Assembly (NCBI GenBank): GCA_023433405.1 | Contig: JAEZCT010000027.1 | Location: 33,096 to 97,095, forward strand | DNA length: 64,000 bases | Origin: Bacillota bacterium | GTDB taxonomy: Bacteria > Bacillota > Clostridia > Oscillospirales > Ruminococcaceae | Reading direction: 5' to 3' | Shown here: in pieces, positions 17,975-26,652 of the stretch | Numbering within the stretch: the first letter of the stretch is position 1 | How the letters are laid out: each line of letters begins with the position of its first letter | The notes under the pieces: model-generated | The model's database searches: none | Told to the model about the DNA's origin: nothing | Seen by the model: only the letters and a program-made list of their open reading frames with translations | Position numbers and translations under genes: made by a program

Positions 17975-18772
17975 TCACTTTTTATAGCTCACGACAACAC
18001 TTTTGCCCGCGTACTTACCGATAAGATAGAATAAGTGTCCCACCGGTCTTTTATAGAACGGTACGGGAACAGAGCGGTCATACACGCCCTTTATGCGCGC
18101 TTCCTCTGTCCAGTAGTCGCCGTCCAGCGTCGCGTATTCGGTTCCCTTCACATAACACAGGGACATGCCGCGGAATATATTGTAAGGAATTAATAGGGGG
18201 ACCGTTGGGCTGTGCAGCTTGCGGGAAGCAAGGTCACGGTAAAATTTCTTGGTACTTTTCTCTAGCGCAAGCCTTGTTTTTTCGTTTACCTGGTAATCGT
18301 TCCAGCTGTAGGTTGCTACGCCAAACTGGTAACAGCGGTTAAATCCAATTCCAGACAAAAAGGCCGCGATACTTTTTGCCGCCTGCTTTGCGCCGATACC
18401 GCCTGCAGTGGTAAGGATCAGCGCCTTTTTTTGAAAAAAGTGTGGTCGATGCAGCATAAAGCACAAGTGGTCAAACAAATTCTTAAGCAGCGAGGTTTCC
18501 CGCATCGCGTAGGAGGTGGAGGATACGATAATGCCGTCCGCCTCCTCCATTGCCGAAATGATAGGCAGGATAATCGCGCTGTGGGGGCAGGTCTCATGGC
18601 CTGTGCGAAAACAGCTGCTGCAGCCGCAGCAAAACGGAAGCTTTTGATTATTCATATGGATTTCGGAGAATTCCGCCTTGCCATCCAGTGTCTGGAGCTG
18701 TTCCTTTGCAAGCTCCGTTAGTTTCCAGGTGTTTCCTTTTCGGGGACTGCCGTTAAGTATCAGGTATTTCAT
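17975..18772 (-). CDS. Flavodoxin-fold NAD(P)H-dependent oxidoreductase
   Basis: A 265-residue protein. The N-terminus LILNGSPRKGNTWKLTE is the FMN phosphate-binding loop of the flavodoxin-like NAD(P)H reductase family (about residues 4-20). A cysteine cluster CCGCSSCFRTGHETC follows near residues 48-62 and resembles iron-sulfur flavoproteins, though the spacing is not fully standard. ADGIIVSSTSYAMRETSLLK is the second flavin loop. It probably transfers electrons from NAD(P)H to a small electrophile or quinone. Its start overlaps the stop of the TetR gene by ATGA, so the TetR regulator and this enzyme form a two-gene operon controlled by the palindrome at 19354. Confidence 0.87.
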   Translation of the reverse strand: MKYLILNGSPRKGNTWKLTELAKEQLQTLDGKAEFSEIHMNNQKLPFCCGCSSCFRTGHETCPHSAIILPIISAMEEADGIIVSSTSYAMRETSLLKNLFDHLCFMLHRPHFFQKKALILTTAGGIGAKQAAKSIAAFLSGIGFNRCYQFGVATYSWNDYQVNEKTRLALEKSTKKFYRDLASRKLHSPTVPLLIPYNIFRGMSLCYVKGTEYATLDGDYWTEEARIKGVYDRSVPVPFYKRPVGHLFYLIGKYAGKSVVVSYKK

Positions 18773-19335
18773 TTAGTCCAAAACCTTTCTGTAATTGTGT
18801 CTATCAGTTCGTCGCGCTGCACTTTATCATACATATCCACCCCAATGCATTCCTTGAGTACTTCCTTTCGCAGAAAGGCGGCCTGCAAGACGGAGATAAT
18901 CATAAACGATTCCATCATGTTTTTTGGGGTAATCCGCCCGCCGGACATACTTTTGGTGAGCCCCAAAGCGGTTTTCATCGTGTTATCGTCCTCCGCGGGG
19001 CGGTTCATATCCCCTAGGATGGAAACGCGTGAGATTTGCTTGTGCTGTATCAGAAAATCCATGACCTGCTTGGCAACGTCGCCTGGAGTTATTGTGCTTT
19101 CTCCTGCCGGGGAGGGCTGAGGACGAAAGGAGAGGATTACACTGCCAATGATGCTCTGTACGCATACCTCAATGAGATGATCCTTTGAGACAAAATAGTG
19201 GTTGATTAGCCCCACGCCCACGCCCGCCCGCTGGGCAATCTTCCTCATCGTAATGCTGTCGGTGTTACCGTCGGTCTCTCGTATGAGGGCTATGGTGTGC
19301 TTAATTATATTCTCCTTTGTGATGTCTGATTTCAT
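18769..19335 (-). CDS. TetR family transcriptional repressor
   Basis: A 188-residue regulator. The first 50 residues form a TetR DNA-binding domain (SITMRKIAQRAGVGVGLINHYFVSKDHLIE). The remainder is a helical ligand domain without clear signature. It is the first gene of the operon with the flavin reductase (4-bp overlap), so it most likely represses both and responds to the reductase's substrate. A perfect inverted repeat sits 18-46 bp upstream of its start. It begins at the ATG at 19335. Confidence 0.9.
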   Translation of the reverse strand: MKSDITKENIIKHTIALIRETDGNTDSITMRKIAQRAGVGVGLINHYFVSKDHLIEVCVQSIIGSVILSFRPQPSPAGESTITPGDVAKQVMDFLIQHKQISRVSILGDMNRPAEDDNTMKTALGLTKSMSGGRITPKNMMESFMIISVLQAAFLRKEVLKECIGVDMYDKVQRDELIDTITERFWTK

Positions 19336-19353
19336 TGGTTTGACAAAAACCTC

Positions 19354-19382
19354 CCTTAAATTGAACGATGTTCAATTTAAGG
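19354..19382. promoter_or_regulatory. Probable TetR operator (perfect 13-3-13 inverted repeat)
   Basis: CCTTAAATTGAAC, spacer GAT, GTTCAATTTAAGG. All 13 positions match. It lies directly upstream of the tetR start, and TTGAAC...GTTCAA is the kind of half-site bound by small TetR repressors. Autoregulation is inferred. Confidence 0.8.
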
Positions 19383-19711
19383 ATAAAATAAAAAACGCCG
19401 TTTGTCAAGCGTTAGAAACCCTTTGAAAGCGTCGGGAATAAAATAATAATGAGTCCGAGAGCCCATTCATTTTATTCGGCATTTTCCAAATACTTCATTC
19501 CATGCGAACATATAACGCGAATATTTTACCCGGAATACGGGTGACAGGAATCATTTTGCCTTTGCATAAGCGGGCAAAATCGGCTATACTGTTTTTATAT
19601 TTAATTTTTTCCGTTTCGTCACAAACGCTCGGCTCCATTGCGGCTTTATGTGAAAACAAGGCGTACAATTTTACCTGCACAAACATTTTAAGGGTTAAAC
19701 GAGGAGTCAAG

Positions 19712-20344
19712 ATGCTCTATTCAATTACTAATCCCGAGCTGCTAACAATCACTACTCAAAGCGGTAAACACGCTTCCTTTGGCGGAAACCAAATCTGGTA
19801 CGCTGCCGAATGGGGCAAACGGGCGGGCTGCGGGCCTACCTGCGCGGCAAATGTACTCTCCTATCTGGCATTCACCAAGCCGGAGCTGCGCGGACTGTAT
19901 GGCTATGATACGCTGAGCCAAGAAAGCTTTACAAAACATATGGAGGAGCTTTTTGCATTCATCACCCCAGGTAATATGGGGGTAAACCGCGCCGAGATGT
20001 TCTCGGAGGGGGCTGTAAGCTTTGCGAAAAGCAGGGGGATAACCCTTCGTCCGCATGTATTTAACGTGATGGGTAACCTCTCGCTAAGTCGCCCCGATGT
20101 GTCACAGTTTACGGCTTTTGTAATGGCGGGTCTGGAGGCAAACTGCCCGCTGGGGTTTCTCAACCTGACCCGAGGCAGGGTGAAAACGCTGCAAAGCTGG
20201 CACTGGATTACCATTACGAAGGCGGAACTCGGTCATAACAGCTTGACGGCGGAGGCCTCGGACGAGGGACGGTGTATCAGCTTTGACCTACGGCTTTGGT
20301 ATCTTTCCACCCGCATGAGCGGCGGTCTGGTATATTTTACATAG
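19712..20344 (+). CDS. Hypothetical protein with C39-like cysteine protease features
   Basis: A 210-residue protein of no family I can name with certainty. Near residue 32 it reads WGKRAGCGPTCAANVLSYL, the CGPT(C/A)xAN helix start of papain-like/C39-type cysteine peptidases. The second key position is the His of SWHWITITKAE near residue 178, placed as the catalytic His usually is. A Gln for the oxyanion hole is not obvious. There is no signal peptide, so it acts in the cytoplasm. It has no operon partner; a GAGGAG site precedes the ATG at 19712. An upstream in-frame ATG at 19502 would add 70 residues of no clear character. Peptidase, deamidase or transglutaminase activity are all possible. 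Confidence 0.6.
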   Translation: MLYSITNPELLTITTQSGKHASFGGNQIWYAAEWGKRAGCGPTCAANVLSYLAFTKPELRGLYGYDTLSQESFTKHMEELFAFITPGNMGVNRAEMFSEGAVSFAKSRGITLRPHVFNVMGNLSLSRPDVSQFTAFVMAGLEANCPLGFLNLTRGRVKTLQSWHWITITKAELGHNSLTAEASDEGRCISFDLRLWYLSTRMSGGLVYFT

Positions 20345-20555
20345 TGATAATTCGGAAAAGGGTAACCAAGGCGGGAACGGGCATAATCATACCATTTGTG
20401 CTCTATCATTATGGTATTACGGTACCTTGACAACCACTTTGGACAATCCATAACGCCCCCGTATAACATCCCATTTGCCGGTATCGACAGGTGGCAATGC
20501 TTCTTATTTTTCGGTTCCACTCTTTGGTTGTGGATAACCCAGCAGTTAACGTGCA

Positions 20556-20607
20556 AAAGGAAAGCCGCGGGGCCGGTTTGCTTTAACCCACCGCGCGGCT
20601 TTCCTTA
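20556..20607 (+). terminator. Terminator downstream of the C39-like gene
   Basis: AAGGAAAGCCGCGG pairs with CCGCGCGGCTTTCCTT, with a short T-rich end. It lies 210 bp after the stop; the stretch 20345-20555 shows no gene. Confidence 0.6.
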
Positions 20608-20707
20608 TACTAATATCCGATTTAAAAGAGTATAAAAATCAAGTGAAAAGCTTTAATTTATGGGATTTCACGCGGATTTTTATCGACTCTTTTTGAGGGG
20701 ATTAGTA
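20608..20707 (+). repeat. Element A, copy 6 (consensus copy)
   Basis: It is among the cleanest copies: TACTAATATCCGATTTAAAA...GAGGGGATTAGTA, with TTA on both outer sides, immediately after a terminator. One change in the loop region (GGGATTTC for GGGTTTTC). Confidence 0.95.
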
Positions 20708-20775
20708 TTATACTCCCTTTATTGGGGCAGATAGAGCCTATTCTCATCAGACAAAAGGCTCAAAGCTATGCCCGC

Positions 20776-21192
20776 TCAAGGCTCCACCCTTATAATGAGT
20801 GCGGTAACAGCGGTTACGGGCTCATTACAAATAGAAAGCCACTGACAGCCTTCGCAAACACGGTTCAGCTGACCCGCGCTAAGGATATTCCTGCGCAACG
20901 CGTCGCGGTACTCCGCCCAAGAAACCACCTGATTTGCGGAAAAGCCGCATAGCGAAAGGCAGCGCGCGTCAATCTGGGCGGGCTTTTGCCCCGACTCGCA
21001 GCCGGAGGAAAGGTTATGGGGACAGCATACGCAGATATCATCCGCACCCTCCCCAAGCAAAATCATGGGGTTTGAATGCTTTAGCTCAAGCACAATGCGC
21101 GTCATGTTATCCACAAAGCCCTCAGAGTAGCCCTTACCCACAAAATGCAGGACGCACAAGCCATGGTGGGGGCGCAGGGTAATTAGCGACAT
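20776..21192 (-). CDS. DUF1284 domain protein
   Basis: A 138-residue protein starting SLITLRPHHGLCVLHFVGKG, the hallmark of DUF1284. Cysteines are arranged as DICVCCPHN...GCESG, then a CLSLCG pair and CEGCQWLSIC, suggesting an iron-sulfur cluster or zinc site. The function of the family is unknown. Its ATG directly follows the stop of bioY, so the two are co-transcribed. The link may be to biotin uptake or only positional. Confidence 0.85.
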   Translation of the reverse strand: MSLITLRPHHGLCVLHFVGKGYSEGFVDNMTRIVLELKHSNPMILLGEGADDICVCCPHNLSSGCESGQKPAQIDARCLSLCGFSANQVVSWAEYRDALRRNILSAGQLNRVCEGCQWLSICNEPVTAVTALIIRVEP

Positions 21193-21738
21193 CTACTTTA
21201 CAGCCTTTGCTACGGTTTGAACCAGTACTGAGCCGACGGCAATTTTCAGTGCGTCGCCAATCAGGAAAGGGATCACACACATACCCAGTGCGGCTAAGAA
21301 GCCGGTGCCGGTGGAGAACATAAACCACGCCGTACCCAAGGTGTATAAGGTAAGAGAACCCGCTATCATCGCCACCACGATACCCCATAACTTCTGAGGC
21401 AGACGGTTAACCAAAAGACCCGTTACAAACGCGACCGCTATGTAGCCGATGATATAGCCGCCGGTAGGACCGACGACAATAGCCGCTCCACCGGAAAACT
21501 GGGCAAAAACCGGCAACCCAACTGCGCCCATCACTACATAAATCGTAAGGCTGATAGCGCCGTACAGCGGTCCCAATAGACCACCTGCCACCAATACGCT
21601 GAGCGTTGCCAGGTTAATGGGTACGGGAGTAAACGGCAGTGGCACCGCAAGCTGAGAAAGAACCGCCGTCACTGCGGCGAACAGCGCGCAGAGAACCATG
21701 TTTTTGGTTTGTACTTTTTGTGTAGTTTGTGTCTTCAT
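21193..21738 (-). CDS. bioY: Biotin transporter BioY (ECF S-component)
   Basis: A 181-residue membrane protein with about six helices. The conserved BioY core is present: LPFTPVPINLATLSVLVAGG (about residues 33-52) and PTGGYIIGYIAVAFVTG (about 88-105). It binds biotin and works with the shared ECF ATPases (EcfA1/A2) and EcfT, which are not in this window. The ATG at 21738 has AAGGGATGG at good distance; the longer start at 21765 is less likely. I looked for a BirA operator upstream and found none that is convincing. Confidence 0.9.
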   Translation of the reverse strand: MKTQTTQKVQTKNMVLCALFAAVTAVLSQLAVPLPFTPVPINLATLSVLVAGGLLGPLYGAISLTIYVVMGAVGLPVFAQFSGGAAIVVGPTGGYIIGYIAVAFVTGLLVNRLPQKLWGIVVAMIAGSLTLYTLGTAWFMFSTGTGFLAALGMCVIPFLIGDALKIAVGSVLVQTVAKAVK

Positions 21739-21790
21739 TGGTATTACCATCCCTTTCATATGCAAACTCTATCTATGTAATGACTGATTC

Positions 21791-21819
21791 GGAAAAAGCC
21801 GCTTGTGCGGCTTTTTCCC
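21791..21819. terminator. Terminator between mtnN and bioY
   Basis: GGAAAAAGCCGC pairs with GCGGCTTTTTCC around TTGT. It serves the minus-strand mtnN transcript and is symmetrical enough to work both ways. Confidence 0.75.
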
Positions 21820-21893
21820 TGCCCTGCGGCAAAATCAGCGGTTACCTCATTACCTCTGTAGCACCTATTCGTGTCAACCATAAACCAGGCGGG

Positions 21894-22580
21894 CTATTTT
21901 AGCTCTCCTGCCATTGCAAGCACCAGCCGGGAAGAAATTTGCGCGGTTTTCTCCGCGAACTGTTCGAAGGAAAACTCTGCGTTGTCATCCGCATTATCCG
22001 AAATTGTGCGGATTACCACAAAGGGCACATCGTTAATCGCACAGGCGTGGGCGATGGCGGCGCCCTCCATCTCGACACAATAGGCTGTGGACGCCCTCTC
22101 CACAATGTCTTTTTTGAGCGCGCTGTCGGTGACAAACGCGTCTCCCGTCGTGATATCCTCCACAAACAGCCGGCTGATTCCCGCGGCAGTACAAGCGCGT
22201 TTTGCGGCTTCCACCAGCACCGCGTCCGCGTCAAACCGTTCCGTGAAGGGGTAGCGGTAGGTTAAAAAGCGCAGCTCAAAATCGTGGTAATACATGGTTT
22301 TAGAAACCACGACGTCCCCTACCGCCACCTTACCGGATAAACCGCCCGCAATGCCGGTGTTAATGACACAATCCACGCCAAAGCGGTCTATCATAATCTG
22401 GGTGGTGCAGGCAGCGTTTACCTTACCTATGCCGCTGCACGCAACCACCAGACGCTTGCCGCAATATTGCCCCACAAAAAAGGAGGTATGAGCAAACTCC
22501 TTCTGTTCACAATCCGTCAGCGAGCCCTTTAAGAGCTCAACTTCCGTTTCCATTGCGCCAATTACGCCGATTGTATTCAT
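21894..22580 (-). CDS. mtnN: 5'-methylthioadenosine/S-adenosylhomocysteine nucleosidase
   Basis: A 228-residue enzyme that cleaves adenine from methylthioadenosine and S-adenosylhomocysteine in methionine salvage. The N-terminus MNTIGVIGAMETEVELLK has the catalytic Glu12-type residue. VINTGIAGGLSGKVAVGDVV follows, and the purine-binding CVEMEGAAIAHAC (near residue 170) and IRTISDNADD, with the catalytic Asp, complete the site. The ATG at 22580 follows AAGGGGATGG. A longer in-frame start overlaps the acetyltransferase in another frame and is rejected. The gene is 64 bp downstream of a GNAT gene on the same strand, probably one operon. Confidence 0.95.
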   Translation of the reverse strand: MNTIGVIGAMETEVELLKGSLTDCEQKEFAHTSFFVGQYCGKRLVVACSGIGKVNAACTTQIMIDRFGVDCVINTGIAGGLSGKVAVGDVVVSKTMYYHDFELRFLTYRYPFTERFDADAVLVEAAKRACTAAGISRLFVEDITTGDAFVTDSALKKDIVERASTAYCVEMEGAAIAHACAINDVPFVVIRTISDNADDNAEFSFEQFAEKTAQISSRLVLAMAGELK

Positions 22581-22644
22581 CGTAAAACCCATCCCCTTCG
22601 GAAATATATATTTTAAAACGCTATATGGGGCTTCGTTCCCGCGG

Positions 22645-23079
22645 TTAGGCAATATCCTTTGCCATTGGCACATGCTCACAGTACTCTTCCCGGTAGACGT
22701 CCCCGTTTTCACGGTAACCAAGCGCCGCGTAAAAGCCCTTGACACGCACCTGCGCACCAAGAATAATACGTTTTGCGCCCATCTCTGCCGCCTTGCGCTC
22801 CAGCTCCTCCATTATGACGCGTCCAAGCCCCGCACCGCGCAAACGCTTGACGACCGCAATGCGCCCCGCGTGAACCTGGTCGCCCTCTTCTTCATACAAT
22901 CTGCCCGTCGCCACAGGTGCGCCGTCCTCATCATATACGACCATATGCTGTGCAATCTCATCGATCTCATCAAACTCCTCGATGAATCCCTGCTCCACCA
23001 CAAATATCTCGGTGCGCAGCTTGGCGGCATCATCATAGACCTCGTCGCTCTGTCCCCATTTTGTCGTATATTTCATCAT
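22645..23079 (-). CDS. GNAT family N-acetyltransferase (ElaA-like)
   Basis: A 144-residue protein. Motif A for acetyl-CoA binding is IAVVKRLRGAGLGRVIMEEL (about residues 72-92). The N-terminal LRTEIFVVEQGF and the later AQVRVKGFYAALGYRENGD match the ElaA subgroup. The acceptor is unknown. It is first in a probable operon with mtnN. The start is at the ATG-ATG doublet at 23079. Confidence 0.9.
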   Translation of the reverse strand: MMKYTTKWGQSDEVYDDAAKLRTEIFVVEQGFIEEFDEIDEIAQHMVVYDEDGAPVATGRLYEEEGDQVHAGRIAVVKRLRGAGLGRVIMEELERKAAEMGAKRIILGAQVRVKGFYAALGYRENGDVYREEYCEHVPMAKDIA

Positions 23080-23294
23080 TTACACGCCGCCTTTTTTCTT
23101 TTTACGGTATTGCGATTGCTATCATTATAACGCATTTGTCTGCCTGCCGCAACTTCATGAGCGCAATTGGCGCGCCTTTTGTTAAATGATTGACAACAAT
23201 ACGCATGTTCGATACACTGATGGTATTGTTAATCGAATAATAATGTTTTTAATAGGATATCGTTCTTTGACACCATGTTTTAAAGGAGTTTGCT

Positions 23295-24227
23295 ATGAAT
23301 TATCAAACAGACAATTTCTGGATGCAGATGCAGGCTTATCTTCCTCCGCACAACCGGTTAGCCAACGACACCCCGCCACAGGAGTACTTTATTGATTACG
23401 AACGGTTTTCCATCCATTTGGATCACTACCTCCACCCAAAGCCTAAGGGAAGGCTTCTCTTGCTGCATGGGGTAGGCGGAAACGGGCGGCTGTTATCATT
23501 TATTGCAGAGCCGCTGCACCGCGCGGGCTATGATGTAATCTGCCCCGATTTGCCGTTATACGGCTGCACCGGCTATAGCGGCACCATCACCTATGCCGAT
23601 TGGGTGGATGTCGCAAAAATGCTGGTGCACCGGTTTTCAGACATCAGCCCGCTCTTCGTATTTGGATTAAGCGCCGGCGGCTTGCTTGCATATCAAGCGG
23701 CCTGCGGCTGCGCGCAGGTGCGCGGCATTATTGCTACCTGTGTATTAGACCAGCGCGACGCTTATATCACCAAAAAAACAGCCGTAAATCCCCTGTTGGG
23801 CGCTATCGCACCACCCTTTTTGAAAGCGGCAGCCAAGCTGCTGCCTGAGCTGCGCCTGCCTATGAAGGCAATTGCCAACATGAAGCGAATTTCAAACAAT
23901 AAGGAGGTTTCCAACCTGCTGATGCGTGATGAGAAGTCGGCGGGGATAAGGGTACCGCTATCCTTTGCCGCTACCATGATTTCACCGGAGCTTGAAACGG
24001 AGCCGGAGGATTTTACGCAATGCCCCTTTTTGCTGGTACATCCGGAAGCGGATTACTGGACGGATGTTTCCTTGAGTTTGCGTTTTTTTAAGAAGCTTGC
24101 CTGCCCCAAAACCCTGCGAATGCTGGAGGGCGCGGGACATTTCCCGATTGAGCAGCTGGGGCTTGAGCAACTGGAGCGTTACATATTGGATTTCACAGAC
24201 GGCCTTTGCGCAGATACACAAGGTTAA
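23295..24227 (+). CDS. Alpha/beta hydrolase
   Basis: A 310-residue serine hydrolase. The oxyanion region is LLLLHGVGGNGRLLSF (about residues 57-72), the nucleophile elbow is FGLSAGGLLAYQ (Ser near 126), the acid is likely in HPEADYWTD, and the His is in GAGHFPIEQL near 287. The motif order is that of lysophospholipase or esterase-like enzymes. A cytoplasmic location is expected, as no signal peptide is seen. AAAGGAG precedes the ATG. It is followed 117 bp later by an anion permease on the same strand. Confidence 0.88.
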   Translation: MNYQTDNFWMQMQAYLPPHNRLANDTPPQEYFIDYERFSIHLDHYLHPKPKGRLLLLHGVGGNGRLLSFIAEPLHRAGYDVICPDLPLYGCTGYSGTITYADWVDVAKMLVHRFSDISPLFVFGLSAGGLLAYQAACGCAQVRGIIATCVLDQRDAYITKKTAVNPLLGAIAPPFLKAAAKLLPELRLPMKAIANMKRISNNKEVSNLLMRDEKSAGIRVPLSFAATMISPELETEPEDFTQCPFLLVHPEADYWTDVSLSLRFFKKLACPKTLRMLEGAGHFPIEQLGLEQLERYILDFTDGLCADTQG

Positions 24228-24344
24228 AATTCATTGCTATTCCTCGCGGTTATCGCTATCCCCTGCCAACCGCTTTATCAACCACTGACCTAAAGAATAT
24301 TCCAAACACACGCGAAGCCGCTTGGACTGCAATCGCGGGAACGG

Positions 24345-25469
24345 ATGAGGTTTATGTCACTAAAAAGACCCTGGGAAATTATAAAAGCCGAGGCGGTGCT
24401 AATACTCGCGGCGCTTGCCGCCATTGTCTCTATGCTGTTTGTTCCGCCTGACGTGCAATACCTTGAGTATGTGGACCCCAAGGTGCTGTCGCTGCTGCTT
24501 AGCCTGATGACCGTTGTGGCGGGCTTTCAGGACGCCGGGCTGTTTGATGCTCTTGCCCAGTGGATGATCCGCGGAGCGGGAAGTATTCGTAAGCTGACGC
24601 TTTCTCTGGTTTTTCTTTGCTTTTTCTCCTCTATGCTCATCACCAACGATGTGGCGCTCATCACCTTTGTGCCGTTCACCCTGCTGGTTCTGGGGTTCGC
24701 GGATGCCAAAAAGCTAATCTACGTCGTGGTGCTCGAGACTATCGCCGCCAATCCGGGCAGCTCGCTCACCCCCATGGGGAACCCGCAAAACCTGTTTTTG
24801 TACGCTCACTACAGCCTGAGCGCCGGGCAGTTCATGCATGTCACCCTACCCTTCGTCGCCCTCAGCGCACTTTTATTGCTTGTTCTGTGCGTCATACCCA
24901 CAAACAAAGCGGTAACAGTCAGCTTTGCAAAGCAGGTTGCCTTTCGGGACAGCAAACGTCCGTACCTGTATGCCATATTGTTTGCGGTAAGTATTGCAGG
25001 GGTGCTGGGCGTTCTCAGCCACTGGATTGTTCTTGGGGTTGTGCTGCTCTCGGTTGCCATAGCAAAGCCGCGCCTGCTTGCCAGGGTGGATTATTCCCTA
25101 TTAATTACGTTTGTCTGCTTTTTTATCTTTGTGGGGAATGTCGGTCGCATCGAATCCATTCAAAAGCTTACCTCAGGGCTCATCGCGGGGCGGGAGCTTT
25201 TATTCTCTGCCGCGCTGTCGCAGCTTATCAGCAACGTGCCGGCGGCCGTGATGCTCTCTGCCTTTACCGACCAGTCCGCTGCGTTAATTGCGGGTACCAA
25301 CATCGGCGGGCTCGGCACCCTGATTGCCTCTTTGGCCAGCCTCATTTCCTTTAAATATTACAACAAGTATGATAACGCGCGACCCGGGCTGTACCTTATT
25401 GTCTTTACCGTACTCAACGTCGTATTTCTTGCAGTACTTCTGCCGGCCGCCCTGCTGATAAACCGTTAA
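24345..25469 (+). CDS. SLC13/ArsB-type anion permease
   Basis: A 374-residue, very hydrophobic protein with about ten membrane helices of the ion transporter superfamily (ArsB/NhaD/SLC13). The diagnostic pair is present: MLITNDVALITFVPF (about residues 98-112) and, in the second half, SQLISNVPAAVMLSAF (about 295-310). The loop NPGSSLTPMGNPQNLFLY (about 144-161) matches the SNT/GNP-type substrate motif. It is short compared with full SLC13 members (about 450). The substrate may be a dicarboxylate or oxyanion. Two ATGs (24345, 24354) are possible; neither has a strong ribosome site. Confidence 0.87.
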   Translation: MRFMSLKRPWEIIKAEAVLILAALAAIVSMLFVPPDVQYLEYVDPKVLSLLLSLMTVVAGFQDAGLFDALAQWMIRGAGSIRKLTLSLVFLCFFSSMLITNDVALITFVPFTLLVLGFADAKKLIYVVVLETIAANPGSSLTPMGNPQNLFLYAHYSLSAGQFMHVTLPFVALSALLLLVLCVIPTNKAVTVSFAKQVAFRDSKRPYLYAILFAVSIAGVLGVLSHWIVLGVVLLSVAIAKPRLLARVDYSLLITFVCFFIFVGNVGRIESIQKLTSGLIAGRELLFSAALSQLISNVPAAVMLSAFTDQSAALIAGTNIGGLGTLIASLASLISFKYYNKYDNARPGLYLIVFTVLNVVFLAVLLPAALLINR

Positions 25470-25472
25470 CCT

Positions 25473-25491
25473 GCCCCAATCGTGACGGGGC
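25473..25491. terminator. Short hairpin between convergent genes
   Basis: GCCCC pairs with GGGGC around ATCGTGAC-type loop bases in the 27 bp between the permease and sirtuin stops. It has no T run, so a terminator role is weak. Confidence 0.35.
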
Positions 25492-25496
25492 GCCCG

Positions 25497-26216
25497 CTAT
25501 TGAATACCCAGCGCTTCGCCAACACTGCCCTGTATAAGCAGGGTCGCGCGACGGTCAAAACGGGTGGGGGTTTTGTTAATTACAACAAGCTCACGACCGC
25601 CGTAATAATCCACAAGCCCCGCGGCCGGATAGACGGCGAGGCTTGTCCCTGCAATGATAAGCAGGTCGGCGCGGCGCAGGGCATTGGCGGCAGCGGTGAG
25701 TACGCCGCTGTCGAGACCCTCCTCATACAGCACCACATCGGGCTTAATCACCCCGCCGCAGGCACAGCGCGGAACCCCGCTGCTTTGTGCGATATCCCTC
25801 ACCGGATACGCCCGTCCGCAATCCATACAAGAATTGCGGTGTACGCTGCCGTGAAGTTCAAGAACCCTTTTACTGCCCGCCATCTGATGCAGACCGTCAA
25901 TATTCTGCGTAATGACGGCGAGGAGCTTGCCGCTTTGCTCGAGGCGGGCAAGCGCGTCGTGTGCCTTGTTGGGCTTTGCGTGCAGACAGAGCATCTTTCC
26001 CCTGTAAAAATCAAAGAACTCCGCCGTGTGAGCATCAAAGAAGCTGCGGCTGAGTATCGTCTCCGGCGAGTACAGGCCGCGCTGCTGGGAATGTTCGCGA
26101 TACAGCCCGTCCGCACTGCGAAAATCGGGGATGCCACTCTCCGTGGACACCCCCGCTCCGCCGAAAAACACCACGCGCTCGCTCTCTCCCACAAGCCTTT
26201 CCAGACATTCTTCCAT
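25497..26216 (-). CDS. cobB: NAD-dependent protein deacylase (sirtuin)
   Basis: A 239-residue Sir2 enzyme. The NAD-binding motifs are FFGGAGVSTESGIPDFRS (about residues 17-34) and VITQNIDGLHQMAG (catalytic His in ELHGSVH). The zinc finger is CMDC with CAC about 20 residues later. PDVVLYEEGL and LLIIAGTSLAVYPAAGL complete the fold. It removes acetyl or acyl groups from lysines, using NAD. The ATG at 26216 follows AAAAGGGG and starts just before the conserved core; a longer in-frame start at 26279 is less likely. It stands alone. Confidence 0.93.
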   Translation of the reverse strand: MEECLERLVGESERVVFFGGAGVSTESGIPDFRSADGLYREHSQQRGLYSPETILSRSFFDAHTAEFFDFYRGKMLCLHAKPNKAHDALARLEQSGKLLAVITQNIDGLHQMAGSKRVLELHGSVHRNSCMDCGRAYPVRDIAQSSGVPRCACGGVIKPDVVLYEEGLDSGVLTAAANALRRADLLIIAGTSLAVYPAAGLVDYYGGRELVVINKTPTRFDRRATLLIQGSVGEALGIQ

Positions 26217-26320
26217 TGTAATCCCCTTTTTCATCGATGCTGATGCGGTTCTCGTCGTGCAACGAACCTGAAAACGCACCGTCTAAAACTAATTCCCACT
26301 AAAGATGCAGATAGGTATTA

Positions 26321-26420
26321 TACTAATCCCCTCAAAAAGAGTCGATAAAAATCCGCATGAAAACTCATAAATTAAAGCTTTTCACTTGATTTTTATACTC
26401 TTTTAAATCGGATATTAGTA
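26321..26420 (-). repeat. Element A, copy 7 (reverse orientation)
   Basis: TACTAATCCCCTCAAAAAGAG opens and TTAAATCGGATATTAGTA closes it, with TTA on both outer sides. Near consensus. Confidence 0.95.
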
Positions 26421-26429
26421 TTAGTATAA

Positions 26430-26652
26430 CACCACAAAACGGGTCCGCGCAACGGCGCGGCGCGATACGTTCGCCAGCCAAAAAACCGAAGAAACATTTT
26501 TTACTATTGCCCGACAAAAGTGCTGCTCACGCTTATACGCTTTTAATCGGATAATCGTACTGGCGGTAACGCCTACAGCGTTGCCCGAATTTTTCTTAGG
26601 CTTTTGGCTAACGGCTGTTTCGCGCCGCGCCCATATTCGTTAACGAAAGAAC
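26430..26652. other. Intergenic stretch with a decayed element A end
   Basis: TATACGCTTTTAATCGGATAATCGTA near 26534-26559 resembles one arm end of element A in reverse, with nothing left of the other arm. The rest is GC-mixed sequence downstream of the EAL gene without a gene or clear terminator. Confidence 0.4.

Noticed and set aside
21820..21893. BirA operator upstream of bioY
   Set aside because: No paired TTGT(T/A)AAC half-sites with normal spacing were found; a TTGACA-like sequence there lacks a good -10.
25497..26216. Sirtuin as part of a defence system (Thoeris or SIR2-type)
   Set aside because: It is a stand-alone enzyme of ordinary CobB length with a complete zinc finger, and has no defence partner gene.
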